A program made the position numbers and the translations under genes. DNA of 64,000 bases from the NCBI GenBank assembly GCA_036389035.1, contig DASVQQ010000002.1:115950-179949 (forward strand), written 5' to 3'. This document shows positions 8,630 through 16,633 of the stretch, in pieces. Source of the DNA: Jatrophihabitans sp. (lineage in GTDB: Bacteria; Actinomycetota; Actinomycetes; Mycobacteriales; Jatrophihabitantaceae). The notes under the pieces are model-generated. The model was not told where the DNA came from, did not search any database, and worked only from the letters and a program-made list of their open reading frames with translations. Every line of letters starts with the position of its first letter. The stretch's first letter is position 1.

Positions 8630-9655
8630 ATGCGGGTAGCGGTCCTCGGCTGCGGCTTCGGCGCCCAACACCTCGACTGGCTCTCCCAGCATCCCGAATT
8701 CGAGCTGGACACCTTGTGCTATCAGCACAATCGAGAACGCGCGGTGGAGCTGGCCGATCGTTACGGCATCGGCAACGTAAGCGCGGACGCGCTCGGGACG
8801 CTGGGTGGGCGCGGCATCGAGCTGGCGGTGATCGTCACCCCGCCGGACACCCGGCAGGTGCTGGTGCAGGCCGCTCTCGACGCCGGCGCCTTCGTCTTCG
8901 CGGACAAGCCGCTCAGTAACTCGCTGCAGTCAGCGACTGAGCTGGCGGCGCTAGCGGCCCGCGCGCCGCAACGGTGCGCGGTCAACTTCCAGTGGCGTAC
9001 CCACCCGGCCGTGCGCGAGATCCGCGACCAGCTCGCCGAGGGCGTCGGGGCGTTGCATCGGGTGCACGCCAGCTTCTATCACGACTTCTATCGCGGCCTG
9101 CCGGACTCCTGGCGGCAGCAGCCGGCCAGCGCGGGCGCCGGAACGCTCGGCGACCAGGGCGTGCACCTTTTCGACTTGCTGCACTGGCTGATCCCGCGCG
9201 ACTGGTCGAGCGTCGCGGCTTCCACCAGCGCGGTGCGTCAGGACCTCGACACCCGGGCACTGGCACCCGCCGCCGGCCGGACCGAGGACCTGGCCGAGGT
9301 CTGGCTGCGCGAGCCGGAGTCCGGCTGCCTGGCGACCGTGTCGCTGTCCCGGCTGGTCTGCGGCGTGCGCGCGATCGAGTTCGAGATCCAGGGATCGGAG
9401 CGGACGCTGCAGCTGCGCCTGCAGGCCGATGACGCCTCGGCCGAGTTGACGGCGCACGCCGGCGACGGATCTTCCAAGACCGCGCGGTACGGGCCGACCT
9501 CGCTGGATCCCTATCCATCGCTGCTCGCGGCGATGGCCGGTCGGCCGGATCCCGACGGGCTGTTGGCCGGCTTCGAGGACGGCGTGTGGGCCCAGGCCCG
9601 ACTGGCTGAAGCCGTTGCCCTGGCAGCGCGAACGCAGCATGCCCTGCCCAGCTAG
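8630..9655 (+). CDS. Gfo/Idh/MocA family NAD(P)-dependent oxidoreductase
   Basis: 341 residues. The N-terminal Rossmann fold (VAVLGCGFGAQH) is followed by the VIVTPPDTR strand and FADKPLS, the family's E/D-K-P motif with the catalytic Lys, and then by the GDQGVHLFDLLHW helix that supplies the active-site Asp/His. The family oxidises or reduces ring hydroxyls of sugars and inositols. A strong Shine-Dalgarno (GAGGAGG) precedes the ATG by 7 bases. It is the first gene of the cyclitol cluster, 51 bp before the Ino1-like gene, so the natural inference is redox tailoring of the cyclitol product. Exact substrate cannot be read from sequence. Confidence 0.85.
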   Translation: MRVAVLGCGFGAQHLDWLSQHPEFELDTLCYQHNRERAVELADRYGIGNVSADALGTLGGRGIELAVIVTPPDTRQVLVQAALDAGAFVFADKPLSNSLQSATELAALAARAPQRCAVNFQWRTHPAVREIRDQLAEGVGALHRVHASFYHDFYRGLPDSWRQQPASAGAGTLGDQGVHLFDLLHWLIPRDWSSVAASTSAVRQDLDTRALAPAAGRTEDLAEVWLREPESGCLATVSLSRLVCGVRAIEFEIQGSERTLQLRLQADDASAELTAHAGDGSSKTARYGPTSLDPYPSLLAAMAGRPDPDGLLAGFEDGVWAQARLAEAVALAARTQHALPS

Positions 9656-9706
9656 CGCACGCCGGTAGGTCACCAGAGTCTCGTCACGCACCAGAGGAGC
9701 CAGAAG

Positions 9707-10804
9707 ATGCCCGAACCACTTCGCCTCGCCGTCTGCGGGGTCGGCAACAACATCTCAGCGCTGTTCCAGGGCGCGCAGTACTACCGGGAGTTGACCGCCC
9801 GCGGCGTGCCGGCTGCCGACCTGCCGGGCATCAAACACCCCGAGATCGGCGGCCTCAGCGTCGCCGACATCGACTTCGTCGCCGCCTTCGACGTTCATCC
9901 CGACAAGGTCGGGGCCCCGTTCTCCTCAGCGGTCCTGGCGCCTCCGAACAACTACCCGCTGCTGGACGTGACGCTTCCCGAAACGCCCTTCGTCGTCGAT
10001 CCGGGGCTCACCGCGCAGGACTGCGCCCCGTTCGACCCGGCGTTCAACCGGATCGTGCGGCGGTTGCGTGACACCCGTGCCGACGTGCTGCTGTACTCGC
10101 TGCCGACCGGCCTGCAGTGGGCCGCCGACGCCTACGCGCAGGCCGCCCTGGAGGCCGGCGCCGCGTTCGTCAACTGCACTCCTGAGTCGGTGGCCAGGGT
10201 GCCGGCCACCCTGGCGGCGTTCGAGCGCCGCGGGGTGCCGTTGATCGGCGACGACCTCGCCAGCCACCTCGGCACCTCGGTGGTGCACCGGGCGCTGCTG
10301 GGCCTGCTCAATGACCGAGGCCTGTCCCTGGTGAGCTCCTACCAGCTCAATCTCGGTGGCAATGAGGACTTCAAGAACCTGCGGACGGCCGGCGAGAGCA
10401 AGCGGGCCTCCAAGCTGAACGCGCTGGCTCAGGAGGGTCTGGACACCAGCAGGGTGGAGGTGATTCCGTCTGCCGGCTTCGTCTCGCACCTCAACGACAA
10501 CAAGGTCGGAATGCTCAACATCGAGGCGGTCGGCTGGGCCGGCACGCCGATCTCGGTGGATCTCAAGCTCAAGGTGCAGGACTCCAGCAACGCCGCCGGG
10601 GTCATCATCGACCTGATCCGGATGGGGGCCGCCGCCAAGCGGCGCGGCCTGGGCGGCTTCCCGGCCGCGGCCGCCCGCATCCTGAAGTCACCGGCAGGTG
10701 GCCACCCCTCCTACACCGAGGCCGCGGTGGCGCAGAGCCTGAGGACCCTGGACGCCGGCCTGCATGTAGCAGCCGAGCAGCCGAGCATTGAACATGCCAG
10801 TTGA
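9707..10804 (+). CDS. inositol-3-phosphate synthase-like cyclase, divergent
   Basis: 365 residues, the size of mycobacterial Ino1. NAD-binding GVGNNISALFQG starts at residue 11. The family landmarks AAFDV, GDDL (181-184), LNLGGNEDF (215-222), SNAAGVIIDLIR and LKSP (326-329) are present. Ino1 isomerises glucose 6-phosphate to inositol 3-phosphate by oxidation, enolisation, aldol closure and reduction. Compared with the M. tuberculosis and yeast enzymes as I recall them, the Lys of GDD(I/L)KS is Ala185 here, while the other two catalytic lysines appear kept (Lys236, Lys327). Altered substrate or ring size is therefore plausible; an Ino1 orthologue in aristeromycin biosynthesis is known to form a five-membered cyclitol phosphate. 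Shine-Dalgarno AGAGGAG precedes the ATG. Confidence 0.88.
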   Translation: MPEPLRLAVCGVGNNISALFQGAQYYRELTARGVPAADLPGIKHPEIGGLSVADIDFVAAFDVHPDKVGAPFSSAVLAPPNNYPLLDVTLPETPFVVDPGLTAQDCAPFDPAFNRIVRRLRDTRADVLLYSLPTGLQWAADAYAQAALEAGAAFVNCTPESVARVPATLAAFERRGVPLIGDDLASHLGTSVVHRALLGLLNDRGLSLVSSYQLNLGGNEDFKNLRTAGESKRASKLNALAQEGLDTSRVEVIPSAGFVSHLNDNKVGMLNIEAVGWAGTPISVDLKLKVQDSSNAAGVIIDLIRMGAAAKRRGLGGFPAAAARILKSPAGGHPSYTEAAVAQSLRTLDAGLHVAAEQPSIEHAS

Positions 10805-11444
10805 GCGGGAGCCTGCCGTCCTGGAGGTCAGGGTCCTGGCCTTTCCCGAGGTCGATGACCTCGACCTGATGGGCGCCTACGCGGTGCTGTCCAAGGCCGC
10901 CGAGATCGCCCGGGCCGGGCCGGGACCGCTGCTGAACGTCACGATCGCCGCCGAGCAGCCCGAGTTGCGCACCGCCGGCGGTCTGCGATTTCAGGCGCAA
11001 ACAGGCCTGGAAGGGCCCGACCGGGCCGCGGCCGTGCTGGTGCCGGGTGGCCGGGGCATCGAGCGGGTGCTGACCCGCGCGTCCTACCTGGACTACCTGC
11101 GCACGGCACACCGGCATGGCGCCGCGGTGTACAGCGTCTGCTCGGGCGCGCTGCTGGTCGCCGTGGCCGGTATCGCGGGCGCGACCACGCTGGCCATCCA
11201 CGCGGCCAAGCACGCCCAACTCGCCGGCACGGCGAACTGCCTGCCCGGCGCCGGCCTGATTCGCGACGGTGGCCTCACCTCGGTGGGCGGTGACCGCCGC
11301 AGCTCGGTGAAGTCGGTGGACCTGGCCCTGCAACTGGTGGCCGACCTTGCCGCCGGGCTGCTGCCTGAGCTGCTGTCCCGAATGGAGCTCTGCCAGGGTC
11401 GCACGCTCGAAACCGGCTCCGCCGCCCCGGGAGCGCAGTCGTGA
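10794..11444 (+). CDS. DJ-1/PfpI family protein
   Basis: 216 residues of the class I glutamine-amidotransferase-like fold. The nucleophile elbow VYSVCSGALL carries the conserved Cys, and VLVPGGRG precedes it. Family members include proteases, glyoxalases, isonitrile hydratases and the sensor domains of GlxA regulators; no C-terminal AraC domain is attached, so this is a free-standing enzyme or chaperone. The ATG at 10794 overlaps the cyclase gene by 11 bp, and its stop overlaps the next start (GTGA), so it belongs to the cluster transcript. Its reaction in the pathway is unknown; deglycation or hydration of a reactive carbonyl intermediate is one possibility. Confidence 0.75.
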   Translation: MPVEREPAVLEVRVLAFPEVDDLDLMGAYAVLSKAAEIARAGPGPLLNVTIAAEQPELRTAGGLRFQAQTGLEGPDRAAAVLVPGGRGIERVLTRASYLDYLRTAHRHGAAVYSVCSGALLVAVAGIAGATTLAIHAAKHAQLAGTANCLPGAGLIRDGGLTSVGGDRRSSVKSVDLALQLVADLAAGLLPELLSRMELCQGRTLETGSAAPGAQS

Positions 11445-12193
11445 CGGCGCCGCGCGCGCGCCGCGCGACGGTTCTGGTGACCGGCGCCAGCAGGGGAATC
11501 GGTGGCCAGGCCGCGCTGCGGCTGGCAGCCGCCGGCTTCGACCTGGTCCTGTGGGCCCGGACCCTCGAGGGTCTGCGGCAGACCCAGCAGCGAGCCGCGG
11601 AGTTCGGCGCCGAGGTCAGCATCGACGCGGTCGACGTCTCCGACGCCGCGCAGGTCGCGGCCGGCTACGCCGCGATCCGGTGGCGCTCGCCCCTGACCGG
11701 GCTGGTGCTCAATGCCGGTTCGGGCATCTGGCAGCAGATCACCGAGATCGACGACGCGGTCTGGGACCAGACGCTGGCCACCAACCTGCGCGGCGCGATG
11801 CTGGTCCTGAGGCAGTTTCTGCCTGAGCTGCAACGCGTTCCGGGCGGCCTGATCGTGGGAGTCCTGTCGGACTCGGCGAAGTACCCGTTCGCCGGCCGGG
11901 GCGCCTACGCCGCGTCCAAGGCGGGCTTGGCGGCGCTGCTGGAGGTGGCGCGGCGTGAGACCCGCGAGGCCGGCGTCCGGGTCACGGCGCTGCTACCCAG
12001 CCGGGTGGACACCTCCTTCCAGGGCAGCCTGGAGTCCGCCGGCGCCGGCTGCCGGCCCGGCTCGCTGTCGGTCGAGGACGTCGCCGAGGTGATCGGCTGG
12101 CTGTTCGAGCTGCCGGCCGGGGTCGAGGTCCGCGAGCTGCAGCTCTCGGCCCTGACCTCGTCCTTCGGCCCCTACCAGGAGGTCTCCTCATGA
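11441..12193 (+). CDS. short-chain dehydrogenase/reductase
   Basis: 250-residue classical SDR. The cofactor motif TGASRGIG is at about residue 14, the NAG motif at about 90, and the active-site YAASK at about 158 with Ser upstream in GVLSDSAK. The Arg after TGAS suggests NADP(H) rather than NAD(H). GTG start within the GTGA overlap with the preceding gene; the stop overlaps the next gene as ATGA. In the cluster it is the second candidate dehydrogenase for a cyclitol hydroxyl or ketone, alongside the Gfo/Idh enzyme. Specific substrate unknown. Confidence 0.88.
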   Translation: MTAPRARRATVLVTGASRGIGGQAALRLAAAGFDLVLWARTLEGLRQTQQRAAEFGAEVSIDAVDVSDAAQVAAGYAAIRWRSPLTGLVLNAGSGIWQQITEIDDAVWDQTLATNLRGAMLVLRQFLPELQRVPGGLIVGVLSDSAKYPFAGRGAYAASKAGLAALLEVARRETREAGVRVTALLPSRVDTSFQGSLESAGAGCRPGSLSVEDVAEVIGWLFELPAGVEVRELQLSALTSSFGPYQEVSS

Positions 12194-12624
12194 CCTGGAC
12201 CAAGATCGCCCTTGTGCCGGAAGGCCATTCCAAGCCGGTCGGCAAGTACAGCCCGGGCATCGAGCTGCAGGGCCAGGCTGCCGGCAGCCTGGTCTTTCTC
12301 AGCGGCCAGGTGGCGACCGACGCGCGCGGGGAGATGCTGCATCCGGGCGACGCCGGCGGCCAGGCGCACGTGGTCTTCGACCGGTTGGCTGCCGTGCTGG
12401 CCGCTGCCGGCCTCGGCCTGAGCGATCTGGTGAGCCTGACCATCTACGTCCGAGATCTCAGTGTCAACTTCGCCGCGGTGTCAGCGGTGCGCAACGCCAG
12501 GCTCGGCGAGCCCGGACCGTCCAGCGCCTTTCTCGGCGTCGCCGAACTGGTCGAGGACGGCTGCCTGGTCGAGATCGGCGGCATCGCCGCGGCCGGCGTC
12601 ACCCTCGCCCACGAGCCGCGGTGA
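12190..12624 (+). CDS. RidA/YjgF-like protein lacking the deaminase arginine
   Basis: 144 residues with the chorismate-mutase-like trimer fold of the Rid family (FLSGQVATD, GGQAHVVFDRLAAVLAAAGL, VSLTIYVRDL, LVEIGGIA). True RidA hydrolyses reactive enamines/imines and needs an Arg in a P-x-R motif before the VAxL strand; here the position is Ser112 (PSSAFLGVAEL). Imine deamination by the RidA mechanism is therefore unlikely. Rid-like proteins without that Arg occur in several pathways with other or unknown roles. It is ATGA-coupled to the SDR and GTGA-coupled to the kinase, so it is produced with the pathway enzymes. Confidence 0.85.
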   Translation: MTWTKIALVPEGHSKPVGKYSPGIELQGQAAGSLVFLSGQVATDARGEMLHPGDAGGQAHVVFDRLAAVLAAAGLGLSDLVSLTIYVRDLSVNFAAVSAVRNARLGEPGPSSAFLGVAELVEDGCLVEIGGIAAAGVTLAHEPR

Positions 12625-13577
12625 CCAGCCCGACAACCGGTCTCCGGCTGGCCGACGCCGAGGTCGAGGCCTTGCGGCAGGCCGGCAGGGGCAACCGCAT
12701 CCTGGTGGCCGGCTCGCTGAACCACGACGAGATCCTGATCGCCGACCATGATCCGGGCGACGAGGGCGCGGTGCTGGTGCGCGAGCGGGTCACCGCGCCG
12801 GGCGGGCATGCCGGCAACTGCGCCTCGGGGCTGGCGGCGCTCGGCGCGCAGGTGTCACTGCTCGCCGCGGTCGGAGCCGATGACACCGGCGAGCTGCTGA
12901 TCTCGGACCTGCGCGGGCACGGCGTCGACGTCGCCGCCATCGCCAGGATCCCCGGCAGCCCGACCGGTCGGGTGATCATCCCGGTGCTGGGCGAGCAGCA
13001 CTTCATGCTGCTGCTGCCCGGAGCGAACGACCAGCTGTCGAGCGAGCACGTCCGGCAGGCGCTGAGCACCGACTACGACGCGCTGGTGCTCTTCGACCCG
13101 GCGCCGGTGGCGCTGGCCGAGATCTTCTCGGCGACCACCGGATCCGCCGCCGGGGACAACATCTTCTGGAACCCGGGCGGCATCTACGCCCACCAGCCCG
13201 CGGCCCGCCACTACCTGCCGCGCTGCCGGTCGATCTTCGTCAACCGCAACGAGTGGCCGGCGGTCCGGGCCGGGTTGCCACCGGATCGGGCCGTCCGGAC
13301 CGAAGTCGTGCAGACCCTGGGGGCCGAGGGCGCGGCCGGCCACGGTGCCGACGTGGTGGCGCACGCGCCCGGTGAAGCCGTGCCGATGGTGGACCCGACC
13401 GGGGCCGGCGACGCCTTCGCCGCCGGCTATGTCCTGGCCGCGCTGGCCGGACTGGCGCTGCCCCGCCGGTTGGCGGTCGGCAACATCAGCGGCGCGCTCG
13501 CGGTGACCGCGGTCGGCGCTCGGGGCCGGCTGTGCACGCTGGCGGACCTGGCGCGGTGGCCGGCATGCTCAGGCTGA
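12621..13577 (+). CDS. PfkB/ribokinase-family sugar kinase
   Basis: 318 residues. The N-terminal substrate-binding glycine pair is in APGGHAGNCASGLAALGA, and the second signature DPTGAGDAFAAGY near residue 260 holds the catalytic Asp and anion hole. The family transfers the ATP gamma-phosphate to a sugar or nucleoside hydroxyl. The GTG start lies in a GTGA overlap with the RidA-like gene and its end overlaps the phosphomutase start by 13 bp. Together with that mutase it could place or move a phosphate on the cyclitol, giving the 1-phosphate needed by the downstream phosphorylase. A nucleoside substrate is also possible. Confidence 0.88.
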   Translation: MTSPTTGLRLADAEVEALRQAGRGNRILVAGSLNHDEILIADHDPGDEGAVLVRERVTAPGGHAGNCASGLAALGAQVSLLAAVGADDTGELLISDLRGHGVDVAAIARIPGSPTGRVIIPVLGEQHFMLLLPGANDQLSSEHVRQALSTDYDALVLFDPAPVALAEIFSATTGSAAGDNIFWNPGGIYAHQPAARHYLPRCRSIFVNRNEWPAVRAGLPPDRAVRTEVVQTLGAEGAAGHGADVVAHAPGEAVPMVDPTGAGDAFAAGYVLAALAGLALPRRLAVGNISGALAVTAVGARGRLCTLADLARWPACSG

Positions 13578-15010
13578 GATCCAGCGCCGACGGCTGGCGC
13601 GGCGAGATCGGCGTCAGCTTCACGCCGGCAGCCGCCGGCCTGCTCGCCGGGGCGGTGCTGGACGTGCTGTCGGCCACCGGTCAGCCGCGCCGGATCCTGA
13701 TCAGCTACGACGGGCGCCGGGGCGGGCCGGCCGTCGCGGCGGCGGTGCAGGCGGCAGTCGGTGACCGGTTGGCGACTGCCGCGACGGTGCTCAGCGGGGT
13801 GCCCACGCCGGTGGCGTCGGCCGCGGTCTGCGCCGGTGACTTCGAGCTGGCGTTCCTGGTCACCGCCAGCCACAACCCGGCCGGCTGGAACGGGCTCAAG
13901 ATCAAGTCCGGGGTCGCGGGCAGCATCTCGCCAGCCATGGAACGCCAGATCGAGAGCCGGTACCTGGAGTTGTCCGAGCAGCCGGCCGAGGCTGCGGCCT
14001 CCCCCGCCGCGGACCCCGGACCGGTCACCGCTGCCGGCTCGCCGCAACCGATGATCGAGGCCCACCTCAGCCGAGTGCTGGCCCGGGTCGGCGGCGATCC
14101 CGGCCGGCCCTGGCGGGTGGTCGTCGACGGCCTGCACGGGATTGCCGGGCCGGCCATGGTGCGGCTGGCCGAACTGCTCGGCTGGACGGTGCTCCCGATC
14201 GGATGCCAGGCCGAGCAGGACTTCGGCGGGCTGATCCCGGACCCGACCCTGGCGGCCTCCCGGAGCCGGCTGAGCGCGGCGGTGCGGGCCGAGCATGCCG
14301 ACTTCGGCATCGTGCTCGACGGCGACGGCGACCGGGTCTTCCTGCTCGGCTCCGACGGCGGGGTGGTGAGCTGCGGCGAGCTCTACGCGCTGTTGTTGGA
14401 CCAGCTCTACCGCAGCCGTCCCGCGCTTCCCAGCCGGCGGATCGCGGTGACCTCGACGACCGCCAGCCTGCCCGGCCGGATCGCCGCCGAGCACGGAGGC
14501 GAGGCGCTGGTCACCGGAGTGGGCTTCAAGAACATGGCCGAATTGCTCGCCGGCGGCCAGATCTGCGCGGCGGGCGGCAACGTCGGTGACCTGGCCTTCG
14601 CGCCGTTCGGCTTCGACCGGGACCCCTCGGTGGTGGTGGCGTTGCTGGGCCGGCTGCTGGCCGACAGCGGCCAGAGCCTGGACGCGGCGCTGGAACGGCT
14701 CCGCCGGCGCTACGGCCGGCGGCACTACCTCGAGACCGCGGTCAGCTGCCCGGCCGGCGAGCTCGACCTGGCCGCCACGGCCGTCGCGCTGCTGGCCACT
14801 ACCGGGCTCGGCCTGCGGATCGCCTCGATGAACCGGGTGGACGGCATCCGGCTGGCGTTGCCCGAGCAGCAGTGGCTCTCGGTGCGGCGATCGAGCACCG
14901 AGAACCTGGTGCGGGCCTACGCCGAGTTCTCCGGGCCGGTGCTGTCCGAGGCGGAGCTGCGCACCGCGCTGCGGGGGGCGCTACGGCCGGCCTCGGGCCG
15001 CGACACCTGA
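13565..15010 (+). CDS. alpha-D-phosphohexomutase (PGM/PMM family)
   Basis: 481 residues with all four landmarks of the superfamily: phosphoserine loop TASHNPAGWNG (Ser102), Mg loop DGDGDR, sugar-specificity loop GVGFKNM, and the C-terminal phosphate-binding RRSSTENLVRAY. Such enzymes move a phosphate between C6 (or C5) and C1 via a bisphosphate. The ATG at 13565 is chosen because upstream residues do not align with the family; it overlaps the kinase end by 13 bp. The TEN in place of the usual TEP in the last loop is a small oddity. In the cluster it would convert a cyclitol phosphate to the anomeric-type phosphate for base attachment. Confidence 0.9.
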   Translation: MLRLRSSADGWRGEIGVSFTPAAAGLLAGAVLDVLSATGQPRRILISYDGRRGGPAVAAAVQAAVGDRLATAATVLSGVPTPVASAAVCAGDFELAFLVTASHNPAGWNGLKIKSGVAGSISPAMERQIESRYLELSEQPAEAAASPAADPGPVTAAGSPQPMIEAHLSRVLARVGGDPGRPWRVVVDGLHGIAGPAMVRLAELLGWTVLPIGCQAEQDFGGLIPDPTLAASRSRLSAAVRAEHADFGIVLDGDGDRVFLLGSDGGVVSCGELYALLLDQLYRSRPALPSRRIAVTSTTASLPGRIAAEHGGEALVTGVGFKNMAELLAGGQICAAGGNVGDLAFAPFGFDRDPSVVVALLGRLLADSGQSLDAALERLRRRYGRRHYLETAVSCPAGELDLAATAVALLATTGLGLRIASMNRVDGIRLALPEQQWLSVRRSSTENLVRAYAEFSGPVLSEAELRTALRGALRPASGRDT

Positions 15011-15038
15011 ACCTGACCACCCACGACCAAGGAGCGAC

Positions 15039-15848
15039 ATGGATCAACCAGTCATTGCGATCATCGGCGGCACCGGCTTCTACAAGTTCCTGGAGCCGGT
15101 CGAGGAAGTCAGCCGGCAGACCCCGTACGGCCCGACCAGCGCCCCGATCAGCCTGTCGTCCCTGGACGGCCGACCGGTGGCCTTCCTTCCCCGGCACGGT
15201 CGTGACCACGAGTACCTGCCGCACGAGATCCCGTACCGGGCAAACCTGTGGGCGTTCAAGGAACTCGGGGTGCGCCAGATCCTGGGGCTGAACACGGTCG
15301 GCAGCCTGCAGGCCGAGTACCGCCGCGGCGACCTGGTGCTGGTCGACCAGTTCATCGACCGGACCAGCGGCCGGATCGACACCTTCTTCTCGGGCAACGC
15401 CGCCGCCCACATCAGCTCGGCCTACCCCTACTGTGTGCGGATGCGCGGCCTGGCCAAGGACGCGTTGGACGGGATCGAGGGCGGTTTCCACGACAGCGCC
15501 ACGGTGGTCGTCACCCAGGGGCCGCGGTTCGGCACGCTGGCCGAAAGCCGCTGGTTCCGGTCCCAGGGCTGGCACGTGCTCAACATGACCCAGTACCCCG
15601 AGGTGGTGCTGGCCCGCGAGCAGGAGCTCTGTTACATGAACCTGTCCTACGTCACCGACTACGACGTGGCGCTGACCGAGGTGGTGGGCGCCGAGCCGGA
15701 CAAGGAGGTGGTCAGCCACGCCAGGGTGCTACAGGCCTTCGCCGCCGACTCCGGGCGATTTGTCGACGCGGTCAAGCGAATCGTCAACACGCTGCCGGCC
15801 GAGTTCGACTGCGGATGCCAGCACGCCCTCGACGGCGCGAGGACCTGA
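15039..15848 (+). CDS. MTA phosphorylase / purine nucleoside phosphorylase family protein
   Basis: 269 residues, trimeric PNP/MTAP fold. Phosphate-site motifs IIGGTGFY, PRHGRDHEYLPH and NTVGSL are present, as are sugar-site DQFIDRT and QGPRFGTLAESR, and NMTQYPEVVLA near the ribose. The base-site TDYD is the pair of acids that selects 6-aminopurines in MTA phosphorylase; guanine/hypoxanthine PNPs have Asn there. Perfect Shine-Dalgarno AAGGAG before the ATG. Run in reverse, it could join adenine to a (carbocyclic) sugar 1-phosphate; phosphorylase-type enzymes are reported in aristeromycin assembly. Ordinary methylthioadenosine salvage is the alternative, but its position inside the chain argues for the pathway. 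Confidence 0.88.
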   Translation: MDQPVIAIIGGTGFYKFLEPVEEVSRQTPYGPTSAPISLSSLDGRPVAFLPRHGRDHEYLPHEIPYRANLWAFKELGVRQILGLNTVGSLQAEYRRGDLVLVDQFIDRTSGRIDTFFSGNAAAHISSAYPYCVRMRGLAKDALDGIEGGFHDSATVVVTQGPRFGTLAESRWFRSQGWHVLNMTQYPEVVLAREQELCYMNLSYVTDYDVALTEVVGAEPDKEVVSHARVLQAFAADSGRFVDAVKRIVNTLPAEFDCGCQHALDGART

Positions 15849-16558
15849 TGGGGCTGCCATTGCCGGAGCGCGGCCCGGCGATGGCGGGCTGGTCGGGAGA
15901 GCTGGTGCTGCTGCGGCACGCCCAGACCAGCTGCACGGTCAACGGTCTCTTCTGCGGCGAGCACGACCCACCGCTGTCCCCGGTCGGTCGACTGATGTCT
16001 GACACGCTATCGGACGCCGACGGGTTGAAGGGCACGAGTCGGCTCTACATCAGCCCGTCCTGCCGCAGCGTCCAGACCAGCGCCGCGCTGGCCGCCAGGT
16101 TCGGACTGGTCGCGCGGGTGGAGCCGCGGCTGCGGGAACTGAGCTTCGGACAGTGGGAAAGCCGCCGGCCGGACCAGGTCCGCTTCGAGCAGGCCTATCG
16201 GCGCTGGTACCGCGATCCGGCGCAGTGCGCGCCACCGGAGGGTGAGACGGGCCTGGCGGTGCTGGCCAGGGCGGTGGCGGCGGCTACCGAGGCGCTGACC
16301 CTGGACGGCCGGTTCGACGGCGCCAAGGTCGCGCTGCTGACCCACAAGGCCCCGGTCCGGTTGCTGATCTGTCATTTCCTGGGGCTGCCGCCGCGGCAGT
16401 ACCGCCAGATCGCGCCGGTGCCGGTCTGCTCGGTCACCCGAATCCGCTTCGACAGCGGCCGGCCCCGGCTGATCGAACTGGGCAATGTCGACCACCTGCC
16501 GCAGCGGTGGCGATCAGCGCCCGACGATGCCATGGACAGCAGTACCGAGAACGCCTGA
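15848..16558 (+). CDS. histidine phosphatase family protein
   Basis: 236 residues of the phosphoglycerate-mutase-like superfamily. The catalytic His is in LVLLRHAQTS (Arg23, His24), with RELSFGQWE for the acid and THKAPVR as the second His motif. It is close to the broad phosphatases that remove phosphate from sugars or nucleotides. The start overlaps the phosphorylase stop by one base (TGATG); a second ATG at 15881 is also plausible. It probably dephosphorylates an intermediate or the finished nucleotide before export. Confidence 0.85.
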   Translation: MGLPLPERGPAMAGWSGELVLLRHAQTSCTVNGLFCGEHDPPLSPVGRLMSDTLSDADGLKGTSRLYISPSCRSVQTSAALAARFGLVARVEPRLRELSFGQWESRRPDQVRFEQAYRRWYRDPAQCAPPEGETGLAVLARAVAAATEALTLDGRFDGAKVALLTHKAPVRLLICHFLGLPPRQYRQIAPVPVCSVTRIRFDSGRPRLIELGNVDHLPQRWRSAPDDAMDSSTENA

Positions 16559-16633
16559 TCGGCGCCGCACGGGGTATGTTTGCCGGTTCACCATTTTCGG
16601 CCCGGTTCTCCCTGATAGCGAAAGGATCGTGCG

